A stretch of 64,000 nucleotides of DNA from DATBDN01 sp036269895 (GCA_036269895.1 DATBDN010000113.1:19367-83366), one strand, 5' to 3'; positions 33,362-41,411 are shown, counted from the first letter of the stretch. Numbers and translations: made by a program. Notes: generated from the letters alone by a model not told the origin.

Positions 33362-34846
33362 ATGGGCGGCGCAGGGGCGGCCGAGACGCTCGACGTGGAA
33401 AGTGACAGCTCGATCCGTGCGCGCGCGCTCGGGTTGCTCTACGTCGCGGGCGGGACGATTGGCGTCGTCTCGATGGTCCTGCCGCACGGCGCACACGCGA
33501 GCGAGGTCGCGCTGTGGTCGAACATCGGGCTCGCCTACGTCGCGGGCGGCCTGCTTCTGGCGGTGGGCGGCCGATTCCCCGGCTGGGCGTTCCACGTGTT
33601 CGTCGCGCTCGGCTCCGCGATGGTCATGCGGGCGGTGCTGGTCAGCGGCGACGGCACCAGCTTCTACTCGGTTTGGTTCCTCTGGATCGGGCTCTACGCC
33701 TTCTACTTCTTCAACCGCCTCGCGGCCTGCGCTCACGTCGCCCTGGCGGCGGCGCTGTACGCCGTCACCCTGATCGTCCACACGCCGCCGTCGCCGCTGG
33801 CGCGCTGGCTCACGACGGTCGCGACCCTCGTCATCGCCGGGCTCTTCATCGACACGCTGGTGCGGCGCTCGCAGCGCGAGGCCCAGCACGCAGCGGCCAG
33901 CGCGCAGCTGGTGGCTACGGTGGCCGACGTCGCGCACGAGCTGGCACGGGTGTCCGACAGCGAGGGCGCACGCCACGAGCTCTGCGCTGCTGCCGCTCGT
34001 CTGGCGCAGGCGGACACGGTCGCCCTGTGGGAGCCGGCGACGAGCGGCGCCAGCCTGCAGCTGACCGGTGTGGCCGGGCCGCGCCCGGCACAGCGGTCGC
34101 TGCCCTTCGTCGCCACCCCCGGTGGTGCGGTGCGCGCGTTCGCCGCCGCCCAGACTGTCCGGGAGCCTGATGGGGTGACCGTGCACGAGTACACCGGCGA
34201 CGTGATGGTGCCGCGCGACGTGCTGTGGCAGCCCGTCATGCGCGACTCGGTGCCGGTGGCGGTGCTTGCGTTCTACTGGCGGACGCCGGCCGCGCCTGAC
34301 CTCGCAGTGACAACGCTCGCAAGCCTGCTGGCAGCTGAGGCGGGCGTGACGCTGGAGCGCGTCGAGCTGCTGTCGCGACTGGAGTCGATGGCGCGGACCG
34401 ACGACCTGACGGGACTGCCGAACCGGCGCGCGTGGGAGCAGGAGCTGCCGCGCGAGTTGCTGCGCGCGAAGCGCGAGCAGCGGCGGCTGTGCGTGGCGAT
34501 GATCGACCTCGATCACTTCAAGCACTTCAACGACGAGCGCGGCCACCAGGCGGGGGACCGGCTGCTGAAGCAGGCGGCGGCGGCGTGGGCCAGCGAGCTG
34601 CGGGGCACCGACGTGCTGGCTCGGTACGGAGGCGAGGAGTTCGTGCTGGCGCTGCCGGGTTGCACGCCGGAGCAGTCGATGGACGTGGCCGAGCGGCTGC
34701 GGGCGGTCATGCCGGATGGCGAGACCTGCTCGATCGGGATCGCCGAGTGGAACGGCGCGGAGGACGCATCGTCACTGCTGGGGCGCGCGGATGCGGCGCT
34801 GTACCAGGCGAAGCACCGCGGCCGCGACGTCAGCGTGATCGTCTAG
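33362..34846 (+). CDS. Membrane GGDEF diguanylate cyclase with GAF-like domain
   Basis: Predicted c-di-GMP synthase, about 494 aa from the chosen ATG. Residues 20-160 contain six hydrophobic segments (for example ALGLLYVAGGTIGVVSMVL and WLTTVATLVIAGLFIDTLV). A GAF-like region (about 175-330) follows, then the GGDEF domain with DDLTGLPNRRAWE and RYGGEEF. RGTD lies five residues before GGEEF, the spacing of a product-inhibition I-site, so it should be active and feedback-regulated. The start is uncertain: ATG 33287 is an alternative and neither has a ribosome site. Convergent with the HtrA-like gene, one base between stops. Confidence 0.88.
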   Translation: MGGAGAAETLDVESDSSIRARALGLLYVAGGTIGVVSMVLPHGAHASEVALWSNIGLAYVAGGLLLAVGGRFPGWAFHVFVALGSAMVMRAVLVSGDGTSFYSVWFLWIGLYAFYFFNRLAACAHVALAAALYAVTLIVHTPPSPLARWLTTVATLVIAGLFIDTLVRRSQREAQHAAASAQLVATVADVAHELARVSDSEGARHELCAAAARLAQADTVALWEPATSGASLQLTGVAGPRPAQRSLPFVATPGGAVRAFAAAQTVREPDGVTVHEYTGDVMVPRDVLWQPVMRDSVPVAVLAFYWRTPAAPDLAVTTLASLLAAEAGVTLERVELLSRLESMARTDDLTGLPNRRAWEQELPRELLRAKREQRRLCVAMIDLDHFKHFNDERGHQAGDRLLKQAAAAWASELRGTDVLARYGGEEFVLALPGCTPEQSMDVAERLRAVMPDGETCSIGIAEWNGAEDASSLLGRADAALYQAKHRGRDVSVIV

Positions 34847-34847
34847 C

Positions 34848-35822
34848 TCAGCGTGGTCGTCGAGCGGCGGAATCAAGCTCCGCCGGGTGAACGACCAGCT
34901 CGACTTCGGTCGCTCCTCGCAGGAGCGTCACACGCACCGTGGTCTCGATCAGGTCCGCGGTCATCAGGCGCTGCAGATCCTCGACGCGCTCGATCGGCGT
35001 GCCCGCCACGTCGAGCAGCAGGTCCTCGGCGCGGACGCCCGCCTCGGCGGCGGGTGAGCCCGGGACCACTTCCGAGACCTCGACGCCCGACCGGCGCCCG
35101 TAGCGAGCGCGCGCCTGCGGAGGCAGAGGGCGGGGCCCGCCGGCGATGCCGAGATACGCGCGGCGCACGCGCCCCTCGGTCATCAGGGCGCCGACGACTC
35201 GCCGCGTGGCCTCGTTGATCGGCACCGCCAGCCCGAGGCCGATGCCTGCGACGGCGGTGTTGATGCCGATCACGCGACCGGTCGAGTCCGCCAGCGCACC
35301 CCCGGAGTTGCCCGGGTTGAGCGCGGCGTCGGTCTGGATGACGTTGTCGACGAAGCGGACGGTGCGACCGCTCCGAGCAGGCAGGGATCGCCCGAGCGCC
35401 GAGACCACGCCGGCCGTCACCGAGCTCTCGAATCCGTGCGGGTTCCCAACCGCGATGACGAGCTGTCCGACCTTGAGCGCCTCCGCGTCGCCAAGCTCGG
35501 CGGCCGCAAGGTCGTCGGCATCGGCACGGAGCACGGCGAGATCGGAGAACGCGTCTGCGCCGATCACCTGGAACGAAAGCTCGCGCCCGTCGGTCAGCGC
35601 GGCGCGGCCGCCGCGCCCAGGTCCGGCAACCACGTGAGCCGAGGTCAGGATGAAGCCGTCACTCGTCAGGACCACGCCGCTGCCGGCGCCTGCCGGCATG
35701 CGACCGGAGCGAGTGCGCCGCGTGACGCGAAGGTTCGTAACCGAAGGGGAGACCCGCTCGGCGGCCGAGATGACGACGCGCGAATAGGCGTCGAGCGCCT
35801 CCGTGTCAGTGATGGCGCTCAT
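34848..35822 (-). CDS. HtrA/DegP-like trypsin-fold protease with PDZ domain
   Basis: S1C protease of 324 aa. The triad is complete: His63 in LTSAHVV, Asp94 in FSDLAVL and Ser173 in NPGNSGGAL. A PDZ domain occupies about residues 225-310 (GVEVSEVVPGSPAAEAGVRAEDLLL). No signal peptide or membrane segment is visible, so unlike most HtrA proteins it may stay in the cytosol or be exported by another route. A second HtrA-like gene lies 25 bp upstream on the same strand. Confidence 0.9.
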   Translation of the reverse strand: MSAITDTEALDAYSRVVISAAERVSPSVTNLRVTRRTRSGRMPAGAGSGVVLTSDGFILTSAHVVAGPGRGGRAALTDGRELSFQVIGADAFSDLAVLRADADDLAAAELGDAEALKVGQLVIAVGNPHGFESSVTAGVVSALGRSLPARSGRTVRFVDNVIQTDAALNPGNSGGALADSTGRVIGINTAVAGIGLGLAVPINEATRRVVGALMTEGRVRRAYLGIAGGPRPLPPQARARYGRRSGVEVSEVVPGSPAAEAGVRAEDLLLDVAGTPIERVEDLQRLMTADLIETTVRVTLLRGATEVELVVHPAELDSAARRPR

Positions 35823-35847
35823 GGCCGCCGCTCCTCCGCTCGTGCGT

Positions 35848-36738
35848 TCATACGACCGTGCTCTCGCCGAACTCGATGCGCACGGCGCGCTGGTCGGTGC
35901 CGCGCAGCACGGTCAGCTCCAGCGCATCCGCGCCTGGGCCGTCGAGCGCCGCGTACAGGTCGTCCACCGCTTCGAGCGGCTTTCCGTTCAGCTCGATCAG
36001 CAGATCGCCTCGCTCCAAGCCGGCGCGCGCCGCGGGCGAGTCGTCCTCGACCGCGCGGACCAGAACGCCCGTCGCATCCGGCAACCCGACCGACCGTCGC
36101 AGCCGACGCGCCACGTGCGGCGGCGCGACGGCCACGCCCAGGCGGCGCCGCGTCGGCGCCTCGCCGCGGCCAAGCCGCTCGATCTCGCCGGCGAGCGCGA
36201 CGGTGTCGACCGCAATGATCAGGCCGCCCTCGAAGCGCATCACGTTGACGCCGATCAAACGCCCGTCGGCGTCCAGCAGCGGGCCGCCGGACGCCCCGCG
36301 CGGGAGCGGGGCGGTGTGCTCGACGGCAGGCACGCGGCGGCCCCGCGGGCCGCGGCCGACACGCTGGTCGGTCGAGACGAAGCCGTGCGTCACGCGAAGC
36401 GCGCGGCCACCCGGCCGGGCGAGGCCGACGACCACCGCTCCGATCGACGGCGCCTCAGCGCCAGGCTCGAGCGGGGCAATCCCGCCCGTGTCCACGGCCA
36501 GAACCGCCAGGTCGAGGTCGCGATCGACCCCGAGCACCTCGGCGCGCTCGCGACGGCCATCCGCGAAGACAACGCCCGGATGCTCCCGGCGCAGGTTATG
36601 GGCCGCCGTCAGGACGCGCCCGTCGGCGATGACGATTCCAGAGCCACCGCGCCACCCGGGGCCGAGCCCAACGACGGCGGGGCCGGCCTCAGCGGCCGCC
36701 TTGGCGATCAGTTCCGATGCTTCAGCTACTGCAGGCAT
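35848..36738 (-). CDS. Second HtrA-like serine protease with PDZ domain
   Basis: Trypsin-fold protease of 296 aa. His47 (TAAHNL), Asp76 (DRDLDLAVL) and Ser150 (PRGASGGPLL) form the triad; the usual GNSGG is GASGG. PDZ at about residues 210-290. Like its downstream neighbour it lacks a signal peptide. ATG 36738 has a GAGGGA ribosome site. It is divergent from the HxlR regulator gene across a 49-bp gap holding an inverted repeat, so it is probably controlled by that regulator together with the first protease. Confidence 0.85.
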   Translation of the reverse strand: MPAVAEASELIAKAAAEAGPAVVGLGPGWRGGSGIVIADGRVLTAAHNLRREHPGVVFADGRRERAEVLGVDRDLDLAVLAVDTGGIAPLEPGAEAPSIGAVVVGLARPGGRALRVTHGFVSTDQRVGRGPRGRRVPAVEHTAPLPRGASGGPLLDADGRLIGVNVMRFEGGLIIAVDTVALAGEIERLGRGEAPTRRRLGVAVAPPHVARRLRRSVGLPDATGVLVRAVEDDSPAARAGLERGDLLIELNGKPLEAVDDLYAALDGPGADALELTVLRGTDQRAVRIEFGESTVV

Positions 36739-36753
36739 TTGCACTCCCTCGTT

Positions 36754-36781
36754 ACTTGCAAATCGCAAGTCACTGTACCAT
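36754..36781. promoter_or_regulatory. Candidate HxlR operator and leaderless promoter
   Basis: ACTTGC-AAATC-GCAAGT (36754-36770) is an inverted repeat between the divergent htrA-like and hxlR genes. TACCAT at 36776-36781 could be the -10 of hxlR; it ends 6 nt before the ATG, so the transcript would be leaderless. A repressor on the repeat would cover the -35 region and the upstream region of the protease gene. Confidence 0.55.
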
Positions 36782-36787
36782 GACCAT

Positions 36788-37276
36788 ATGCCCGCCCATC
36801 CTGAAGCCGCTGCCGTAGCCGCGTCCGCGCCGCTCGCCGCACCCGCGGCAGCGCGCGCGTCCGTCGTCGAAGCCCTCGACCAGGCGCTCAGCGCCGTCGG
36901 GGACCGCTGGACACTCCTCCTCGTCGCCGCCCTGCTCGACGGTCCGCGCCGCTTCGCGGATCTCCAGGAGGCCATTCCGGGCATCGCGACCAACGTGCTC
37001 ACCCAGCGCCTGCGCGCCCTCCAGGAGGAGGGGCTCGTGGCCGCCGAGCCCTACTCGAGCCGCCCCGCCCGCTACTCGTACGAGCTCAGCCAGGCGGCCG
37101 CCGAGCTTGCCGGCGCGTTAAGACTCCTCGCGGACTGGGCAGGACGACACCGCACAGATGTCGAACCCATGAGACACTCGGTCTGCGGGTCTCCTCTGGA
37201 GGCAGCGTGGTACTGCCCGGCTTGTGATGTGGTCGAACGCGAGGCGGATGCGGGCGACGAGCTGCATTTCGCCTGA
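36788..37276 (+). CDS. HxlR-family winged-helix regulator
   Basis: One-component regulator of 162 aa. The MarR-like winged helix spans about residues 25-115: ALSAVGDRWTLLLVAALLDGPRRFADL and IATNVLTQRLRALQEEGL are textbook HxlR. The C-terminus has CGSPLEAAWYCPACDVVE, a possible zinc site or redox-sensing cysteine set, which is uncommon in short HxlR proteins. ATG 36788 starts without a ribosome site, in line with the leaderless promoter. Likely controls the divergent proteases. Confidence 0.88.
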   Translation: MPAHPEAAAVAASAPLAAPAAARASVVEALDQALSAVGDRWTLLLVAALLDGPRRFADLQEAIPGIATNVLTQRLRALQEEGLVAAEPYSSRPARYSYELSQAAAELAGALRLLADWAGRHRTDVEPMRHSVCGSPLEAAWYCPACDVVEREADAGDELHFA

Positions 37277-37284
37277 TTCCCGCC

Positions 37285-37328
37285 TTGCATCGGCGGCGCG
37301 AACCGTGTAAAATGTTGCGTACGCAACA
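37285..37328 (+). promoter_or_regulatory. Sigma-gene promoter overlapped by a perfect MarR-type palindrome (site 2)
   Basis: TTGCAT (37285-37290), 17 bp, TAAAAT (37308-37313): a good housekeeping promoter. TGTTGCGTACGCAACA, a perfect 16-bp palindrome, occupies 37313-37328, overlapping the last base of the -10 and the expected start site. Same arms and spacing as the site at 4445. About 200 nt of leader follow before the sigma-factor ATG. Confidence 0.7.
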
Positions 37329-37526
37329 GCCACTCGAAAGAGGGTTGATCCGCGTGGGCCCGGTTACCCGTAGTCCTTTTGGAGAGCGTCACCGTTCTCG
37401 TTGGGACGATGGTGCCGCCTCTGTGAGTTGTGACACACATGCGGCGCACGCGTAACAACAGCGCGTTTATCGGGTCTGACTATTAGTAAGGCTTTATGGG
37501 ACTCGTGTCTTATAGCCAAGCCTCTT

Positions 37527-38501
37527 ATGAGAAAGAAAGGGATAGAGACGAACCGCAAGACTGAGCAGCAGCACGGATTCCGACGCGGCGTGCGCCGCGG
37601 GAAGGCCGCCGAGCGCCGAGAGATCGAGCGCCTGCATGACGCGCCTGCGCCCGTGGACCACAAGAAGGAGGAGCTGGCCGGCGACCTCGAGTCGCTCAAG
37701 CTCTTCTTCCAGCAGGCTGCCAAGTATCCGCTGCTCACGGCCGCAGAGGAGATCGAGCTCGCCAAGCGCATCGAGCGCGGCGACCTCGATGCGAAGGATC
37801 GGATGATCACTTCGAACCTGCGGCTAGTGATCCACGTGGCCCGCGGCTACCGCGGGCAGGGTCTGCCGTTCCACGACCTCATCCAGGAGGGGATCGTGGG
37901 CCTGATCCGCGCCGCCGAGAAGTTCGACTGGCGCAAGGGCTTCAAGTTCTCGACTTACGCCACGCTCTGGATCCGTCAGGCGATCCAGCGCGGCCTGGCC
38001 AACACCGGCCGTGCGATCCGGCTTCCGGCGCACGTCGGTCAGCGCGAGCGCAAGGTCGCACGCGCCGAGCGTGATCTCACCGTCCGTCTGGGTCGTGAGC
38101 CCACGATCGAGGAGCTGGCCGAGGCAGTCGAGCTCGAGCCCGAAGAGGTTGCCGACGTCCGGACGCTGTCCGATGTCGTCGCCAGCCTCGACCAGCCGGT
38201 CGGCGACGGTTCGGAGACGGCTTTCGGAGACCTGATGGCAAGCCAGATCGCCGGTCCTGAGGAGCAGGCGGTCGAGGAGTCGGTGTCCACCGAGATCGAG
38301 TCGGCGCTGGGCGTTCTTCACGAGCGCGAGCGCGACGTGCTCGAGCTTCGTTACGGGCTGCGCGGCGGAACCGCCCTCAGCCTGCGCGACGCCGGCAAGC
38401 AGCTCGGCATCTCCGCCGAGCGGACGCGTCAGCTCGAAGAGCAGGCGCTGCGGCGGCTGGCCGACAACGACAGCCTCGCCGCGCTCCGCGACGCGGCGTA
38501 A
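37527..38501 (+). CDS. Sigma-70 family RNA polymerase sigma factor (group 1/2-like)
   Basis: Sigma factor of 324 aa without region 1.1. Region 1.2 is LKLFFQQAAKYPLLTAAEEIELAKRIERGD; region 2 runs NLRLVIHVARGYRGQGLPFHDLIQEGIVGLIRAAEKFD and FSTYATLWIRQAI; region 3 is RAIRLPAHVGQRERKV; region 4.2 is SLRDAGKQLGISAERTRQLEEQALRRL. It is too short and too variant to be sure it is the primary sigma and may be a SigB/HrdB-like alternative. ATG 37527 has no ribosome site, so the N-terminus is tentative. Transcribed from the promoter with the MarR-type box. Confidence 0.9.
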   Translation: MRKKGIETNRKTEQQHGFRRGVRRGKAAERREIERLHDAPAPVDHKKEELAGDLESLKLFFQQAAKYPLLTAAEEIELAKRIERGDLDAKDRMITSNLRLVIHVARGYRGQGLPFHDLIQEGIVGLIRAAEKFDWRKGFKFSTYATLWIRQAIQRGLANTGRAIRLPAHVGQRERKVARAERDLTVRLGREPTIEELAEAVELEPEEVADVRTLSDVVASLDQPVGDGSETAFGDLMASQIAGPEEQAVEESVSTEIESALGVLHERERDVLELRYGLRGGTALSLRDAGKQLGISAERTRQLEEQALRRLADNDSLAALRDAA

Positions 38502-38518
38502 TCCGCGAATTTCGCTGC

Positions 38519-38565
38519 AAGCGTCCTGTTCTAGCCACCCATAGGGTGATCTAGGCAGGACGCTT
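38519..38565. terminator. Bidirectional hairpin between sigma and marR genes
   Basis: AAGCGTCCTG (38519-38528) pairs with CAGGACGCTT (38556-38565). Nested inside are CTAG/CTAG and CACCC-ATA-GGGTG. The whole structure lies between the convergent sigma and marR genes and includes part of the marR stop codon. No long T tract, so it may terminate weakly or protect 3' ends. Confidence 0.6.
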
Positions 38566-39067
38566 AGGCGATTTCCAGCGCGTCCGGATCAGCCAGGCAC
38601 GCCCGCTGCTTGACGCATTCCGCGCCACCGGGCAACGAAGCGAGCAACTCATCCATCTGCTCCCGCCCCGCTTGGCCGAGTCGTTCAACGAATAACTCAC
38701 GGACGCCATCCAGATGCGTCGTGGCTGCCTCCCGAAGGCGACGTGCGCCCTCCGGCGTCAAAGCCACAAAACTCCCGCGCTTGTCCGACGGACACGACGC
38801 CCGTGCGACAAGCCCGTCCTTCTCGAGCCCGTCCACCAGCCGCGTCACCCCCGATCGCGTCAGGACCACGGCCTTCGCAAGCTCGATGTTGCGCAGCTTC
38901 CGCTCCGGCGCTCGCGCCAGCTGCACCAGCACGTCATAGTCCGACAACGTGAGCCCGTGCGCGCCCATCAGACGGGCTTCCAGTTCGCGCGTTATGGCCG
39001 AGTGGGTGGCGAGGAAGCGAATCCAGGTGCGGACCGCTGACTCGTCTGTGCAGGCGCTCAGGTTCAT
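38564..39067 (-). CDS. MarR-family transcriptional regulator
   Basis: Winged-helix regulator of 167 aa. RKLRNIELAKAVVLTRSGVTRLVDGLEKDGLVAR is the recognition-helix region and DKRGSFVALTPEGARRL the wing. Two cysteines near each end (ACTDE at the start, GGAECVKQRAC near the end) could sense oxidants, as in OhrR-type MarR proteins. It is divergent from an LLM oxidoreductase gene with 39 bp between starts, and that gap holds a MarR-type box. I infer it binds the three boxes in this window. Confidence 0.88.
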   Translation of the reverse strand: MNLSACTDESAVRTWIRFLATHSAITRELEARLMGAHGLTLSDYDVLVQLARAPERKLRNIELAKAVVLTRSGVTRLVDGLEKDGLVARASCPSDKRGSFVALTPEGARRLREAATTHLDGVRELFVERLGQAGREQMDELLASLPGGAECVKQRACLADPDALEIA

Positions 39068-39090
39068 AACATTCGTTGCGTACTCAACGA
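39067..39090. promoter_or_regulatory. MarR-type box (site 3) in the marR/LLM divergent gap
   Basis: CGTTGC-GTAC-TCAACG (39074-39089) keeps the 6-4-6 layout with one broken pair and extends by T/A on the outside. TAACAT at 39067-39072 lies just before it in the LLM direction. The box is 6 bp upstream of the marR ATG and 17 bp upstream of the LLM ATG, so one bound dimer would block both. Confidence 0.65.
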
Positions 39091-39106
39091 GAGGTTAGCC
39101 CGAATC

Positions 39107-39919
39107 ATGGACTACGACCACCCGCTGCGCTTCGGCATTTTCCCGTCCCCTCGGGCGGATTCTGCCCAGGACACCCTGCATATGGCAAGAGTGGCCGACG
39201 AAGCGGGCTTCGACCTGGTCGGGATCCAGGACCACCCGTACCAGCGCCGCTTCCTCGACACGTGGGCGCTGATGGCATTCGTCCTGTCGAAGACCGACCG
39301 CGTCTCGGTTTTCCCGGACGTGGCCAACCTGCCGCTGCGGCCGCCGCGGATGATGGCCAAGGCCGCGGCGACGCTGGACCTGCTGTCGGGCGGCCGCTTC
39401 GAGCTCGGCCTGGGCGCCGGTGCGTTCTGGGAGGGGATCGAGGCGATGGGCGGCCGCAACCTTTCGCCGAAGCAGTCGGTCGACGCGCTCGAGCAGGCGA
39501 TCTTCGAGCTACGCGACTTCTGGAAGGGGGAGGGGAAGTTCGAGGGTCCGCCGCCCGCGCACGACATCGGCATCTGGATTGGCGCCTACAAGCCGCGAAT
39601 GCTGCGCATCACCGGGGCTCTGGCCAACGGCTGGATCCCGTCGCAGTCCTACCTGCCGCCGGATCAGGTGCCGGAAGCGATGAAGCGAGTCGACGACGCC
39701 GCCCAGGCCGAGGGTCGCGACCCGACGCAGATCCGCCGCGTCTACAACCTGCTCAGTGACGAGCCACCCGCCGCTGAACAAATCGCCGACTTCGCCTTCG
39801 ACCTCGGCTTCGACAGCTTCATCTTCTCGCCGCCCGACACCCACGAGCTCGAGCGGCTCGCACACGACGTCGTGCCGGCGATCAAGGAAGAGGTTGCTCG
39901 CCGGCGGTCCAGTCCCTGA
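39107..39919 (+). CDS. LLM class F420/FMN-dependent oxidoreductase
   Basis: Luciferase-like oxidoreductase of 270 aa. PLRFGIFPSPRADSAQDTLHMARVADEAGFDLVGIQDHPYQRRFLDTW and ASLDLLSGGRFELGLGAG-like sequence (here ATLDLLSGGRFELGLGAGAFW) are typical of F420-dependent enzymes. Shorter than the LLM protein at 5.0 kb but with the same core. Expressed divergently from marR across a shared box. The 3' end overlaps the convergent anti-sigma gene by 38 bp. Substrate unknown; detoxification is a reasonable guess given MarR control. Confidence 0.9.
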   Translation: MDYDHPLRFGIFPSPRADSAQDTLHMARVADEAGFDLVGIQDHPYQRRFLDTWALMAFVLSKTDRVSVFPDVANLPLRPPRMMAKAAATLDLLSGGRFELGLGAGAFWEGIEAMGGRNLSPKQSVDALEQAIFELRDFWKGEGKFEGPPPAHDIGIWIGAYKPRMLRITGALANGWIPSQSYLPPDQVPEAMKRVDDAAQAEGRDPTQIRRVYNLLSDEPPAAEQIADFAFDLGFDSFIFSPPDTHELERLAHDVVPAIKEEVARRRSSP

Positions 39920-40127
39920 ACGCGCGCAGCAACGTGTCGCGGGCCTCGGGCGAGATCGATTCCTCGTCCAGGCGCCCGACGGTGGTGATCGTCGTCTTCA
40001 TCTGCTCGAGGTAACGCTCGCACCACACGCAGGCGTCGATGTGCTCATCGAAGCGCCGCGTGTCGTCGCTGGGCAGCTCGCCCTCGAGGTAATGCGTCAC
40101 GAGCTCTACGAGTTCGCTGCAGTTCAT
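39882..40127 (-). CDS. Zinc-binding anti-sigma factor (zf-HC2)
   Basis: Small 81-aa anti-sigma domain protein. MNCSELVELVTHYLEGELPSDDTRRFDEHIDACVWC contains the HxxxCxxC zinc motif (His29, Cys33, Cys36) with a supporting Cys3. No membrane segment follows, so it is a soluble, possibly redox-responsive (ZAS) anti-sigma like RsrA. Its ATG overlaps the ECF sigma stop (ATGA), the standard pairing for such a regulator. Confidence 0.88.
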   Translation of the reverse strand: MNCSELVELVTHYLEGELPSDDTRRFDEHIDACVWCERYLEQMKTTITTVGRLDEESISPEARDTLLRAFRDWTAGEQPLP

Positions 40128-40798
40128 GAGGGCTCCAGCGCCGCCCGGTTCGGCTCGATCGCGCCGAGGTGTGCCTCGATCGCAGCACGCACCTTCGAAC
40201 GCGCGCGGTGCAGCAGCACGCGCTGGTTGCCGTCGGTGATGCCGAGCGCCTCCGAGACCTCGTCGGGCGGGAAGCCCTCGACGTCGCGCATGGTGATCAC
40301 CACGCGCTGTGACTCGGGCAGCTCGTCGATCGCGTCCAGGATCACCTGGCGCGCCTCCGCTCCGAGCAGCTCCTCCTCGGGCGTCTGCCACTCGCTCGGG
40401 CCGAGCATCCAGCCGCCCGCCCAGCGGTGGTCCGCGTCGAGGAAGCGGTCGGGGTCTACCGCCGGCTCGTCGTCATGCGCCGCCGCCGAGAACGGGACCG
40501 AGCGTGCCTCGCGCTGGCCACGCGTCTTCGCCGTGTTCATCAGGATCCGGAAGACCCAGGTCCGCAGGCTCGAGCGGCCCTCGAAGCGATCGATCCCGCG
40601 CACGACCGCGAGCCACGTCTCCTGCACGACTTCCTCGGCAACCGCGCGGTCGCGCACGAACATCCGGGCCATCCGCATCAGGCTCGGGCTCCAGGCATCG
40701 ACCAGCTGAGCGAACACTGCCTCGTCGCCGCGCTTGAGCGCCTCGACGATCTCGGCGTCGGACAGCCGCATTTCCCGGGCCGTGGCCATCGGGGGCAT
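40124..40798 (-). CDS. ECF RNA polymerase sigma factor
   Basis: Sigma factor of about 224 aa. Region 2 is AVFAQLVDAWSPSLMRMARMFVRDRAVAEEVVQETWLAVVRGIDRFEGRSSLRTWVFRILMN; region 4 is LPESQRVVITMRDVEGFPPDEVSEALGITDGNQRVLLHRARSKVR. A ~50-residue acidic linker with FLDADHRWAGGW sits between them. I chose ATG 40798 (AGG just upstream) since the longer frame would run into the divergent osmC start. Co-translated with its zinc anti-sigma factor, and divergent from an OsmC peroxidase gene, which suggests an oxidative-stress role. Confidence 0.9.
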   Translation of the reverse strand: MPPMATAREMRLSDAEIVEALKRGDEAVFAQLVDAWSPSLMRMARMFVRDRAVAEEVVQETWLAVVRGIDRFEGRSSLRTWVFRILMNTAKTRGQREARSVPFSAAAHDDEPAVDPDRFLDADHRWAGGWMLGPSEWQTPEEELLGAEARQVILDAIDELPESQRVVITMRDVEGFPPDEVSEALGITDGNQRVLLHRARSKVRAAIEAHLGAIEPNRAALEPS

Positions 40799-40859
40799 CC
40801 TGTCACGGTGGTTCGACTGCCGGGGCAACGAATCCGTTACGTCTGAGAGGATCGAGGGC

Positions 40860-41411
40860 ATGGACAGGGTCGAACTGCGGGAGCTGCAAGCTCCGCTGAA
40901 GGAGCGCTACCGGGCGGAGCCCGGGGCGGCCGTCGTCACGCTGAAGGCCGAGGGAGCGCTCGACGAGGAGAACATTGCCTGCTCGGTGGCCACGGGGCGC
41001 GCGCTCGTGGAGGCCGGACTGCACCCCGCCACTGGCGGTACCGGCATGCTCGCCTGCTCGGGCGACATGCTGCTGCAGGCGCTGGTGGCCTGCGCCGGTG
41101 TGACGCTCACTTCGGTGGCCACGGCGCTCGGCATAGAGGTCGGCGGGAGCGTCCGGGCGGAGGGCGATCTGGACTTCCGCGGCACGCTCGGCATCGCCAA
41201 GGAAGAGACCGTGCCGGTCGGCTTCCGCTCGATCCGGCTCTCGTTCGACCTGGAGCACGATGCCGACGACGCGCAGTTCGCGAAGTTGATCGAGTTGACC
41301 GAGCGCTACTGCGTGGTCCTACAGACGCTCGCCGGCGGCGTGCCGGTTCAGACGACCACCAGTTCCATGAGCAGCTCGTCACGCCACCCGCCCGACCACG
41401 CCTCGCGGTAG
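40860..41411 (+). CDS. OsmC/Ohr family peroxiredoxin-like protein
   Basis: Organic hydroperoxide-reducing OsmC fold of 183 aa. The two redox cysteines are Cys78 in LLQALVACAGVTL and Cys151 in TERYCVVLQTL. The last ~20 residues (TTTSSMSSSSRHPPDHASR) are unlike OsmC and overlap the 3' end of the GNAT gene on the other strand by 64 bp. Divergent from the ECF sigma/anti-sigma pair and possibly its target. Confidence 0.87.
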   Translation: MDRVELRELQAPLKERYRAEPGAAVVTLKAEGALDEENIACSVATGRALVEAGLHPATGGTGMLACSGDMLLQALVACAGVTLTSVATALGIEVGGSVRAEGDLDFRGTLGIAKEETVPVGFRSIRLSFDLEHDADDAQFAKLIELTERYCVVLQTLAGGVPVQTTTSSMSSSSRHPPDHASR

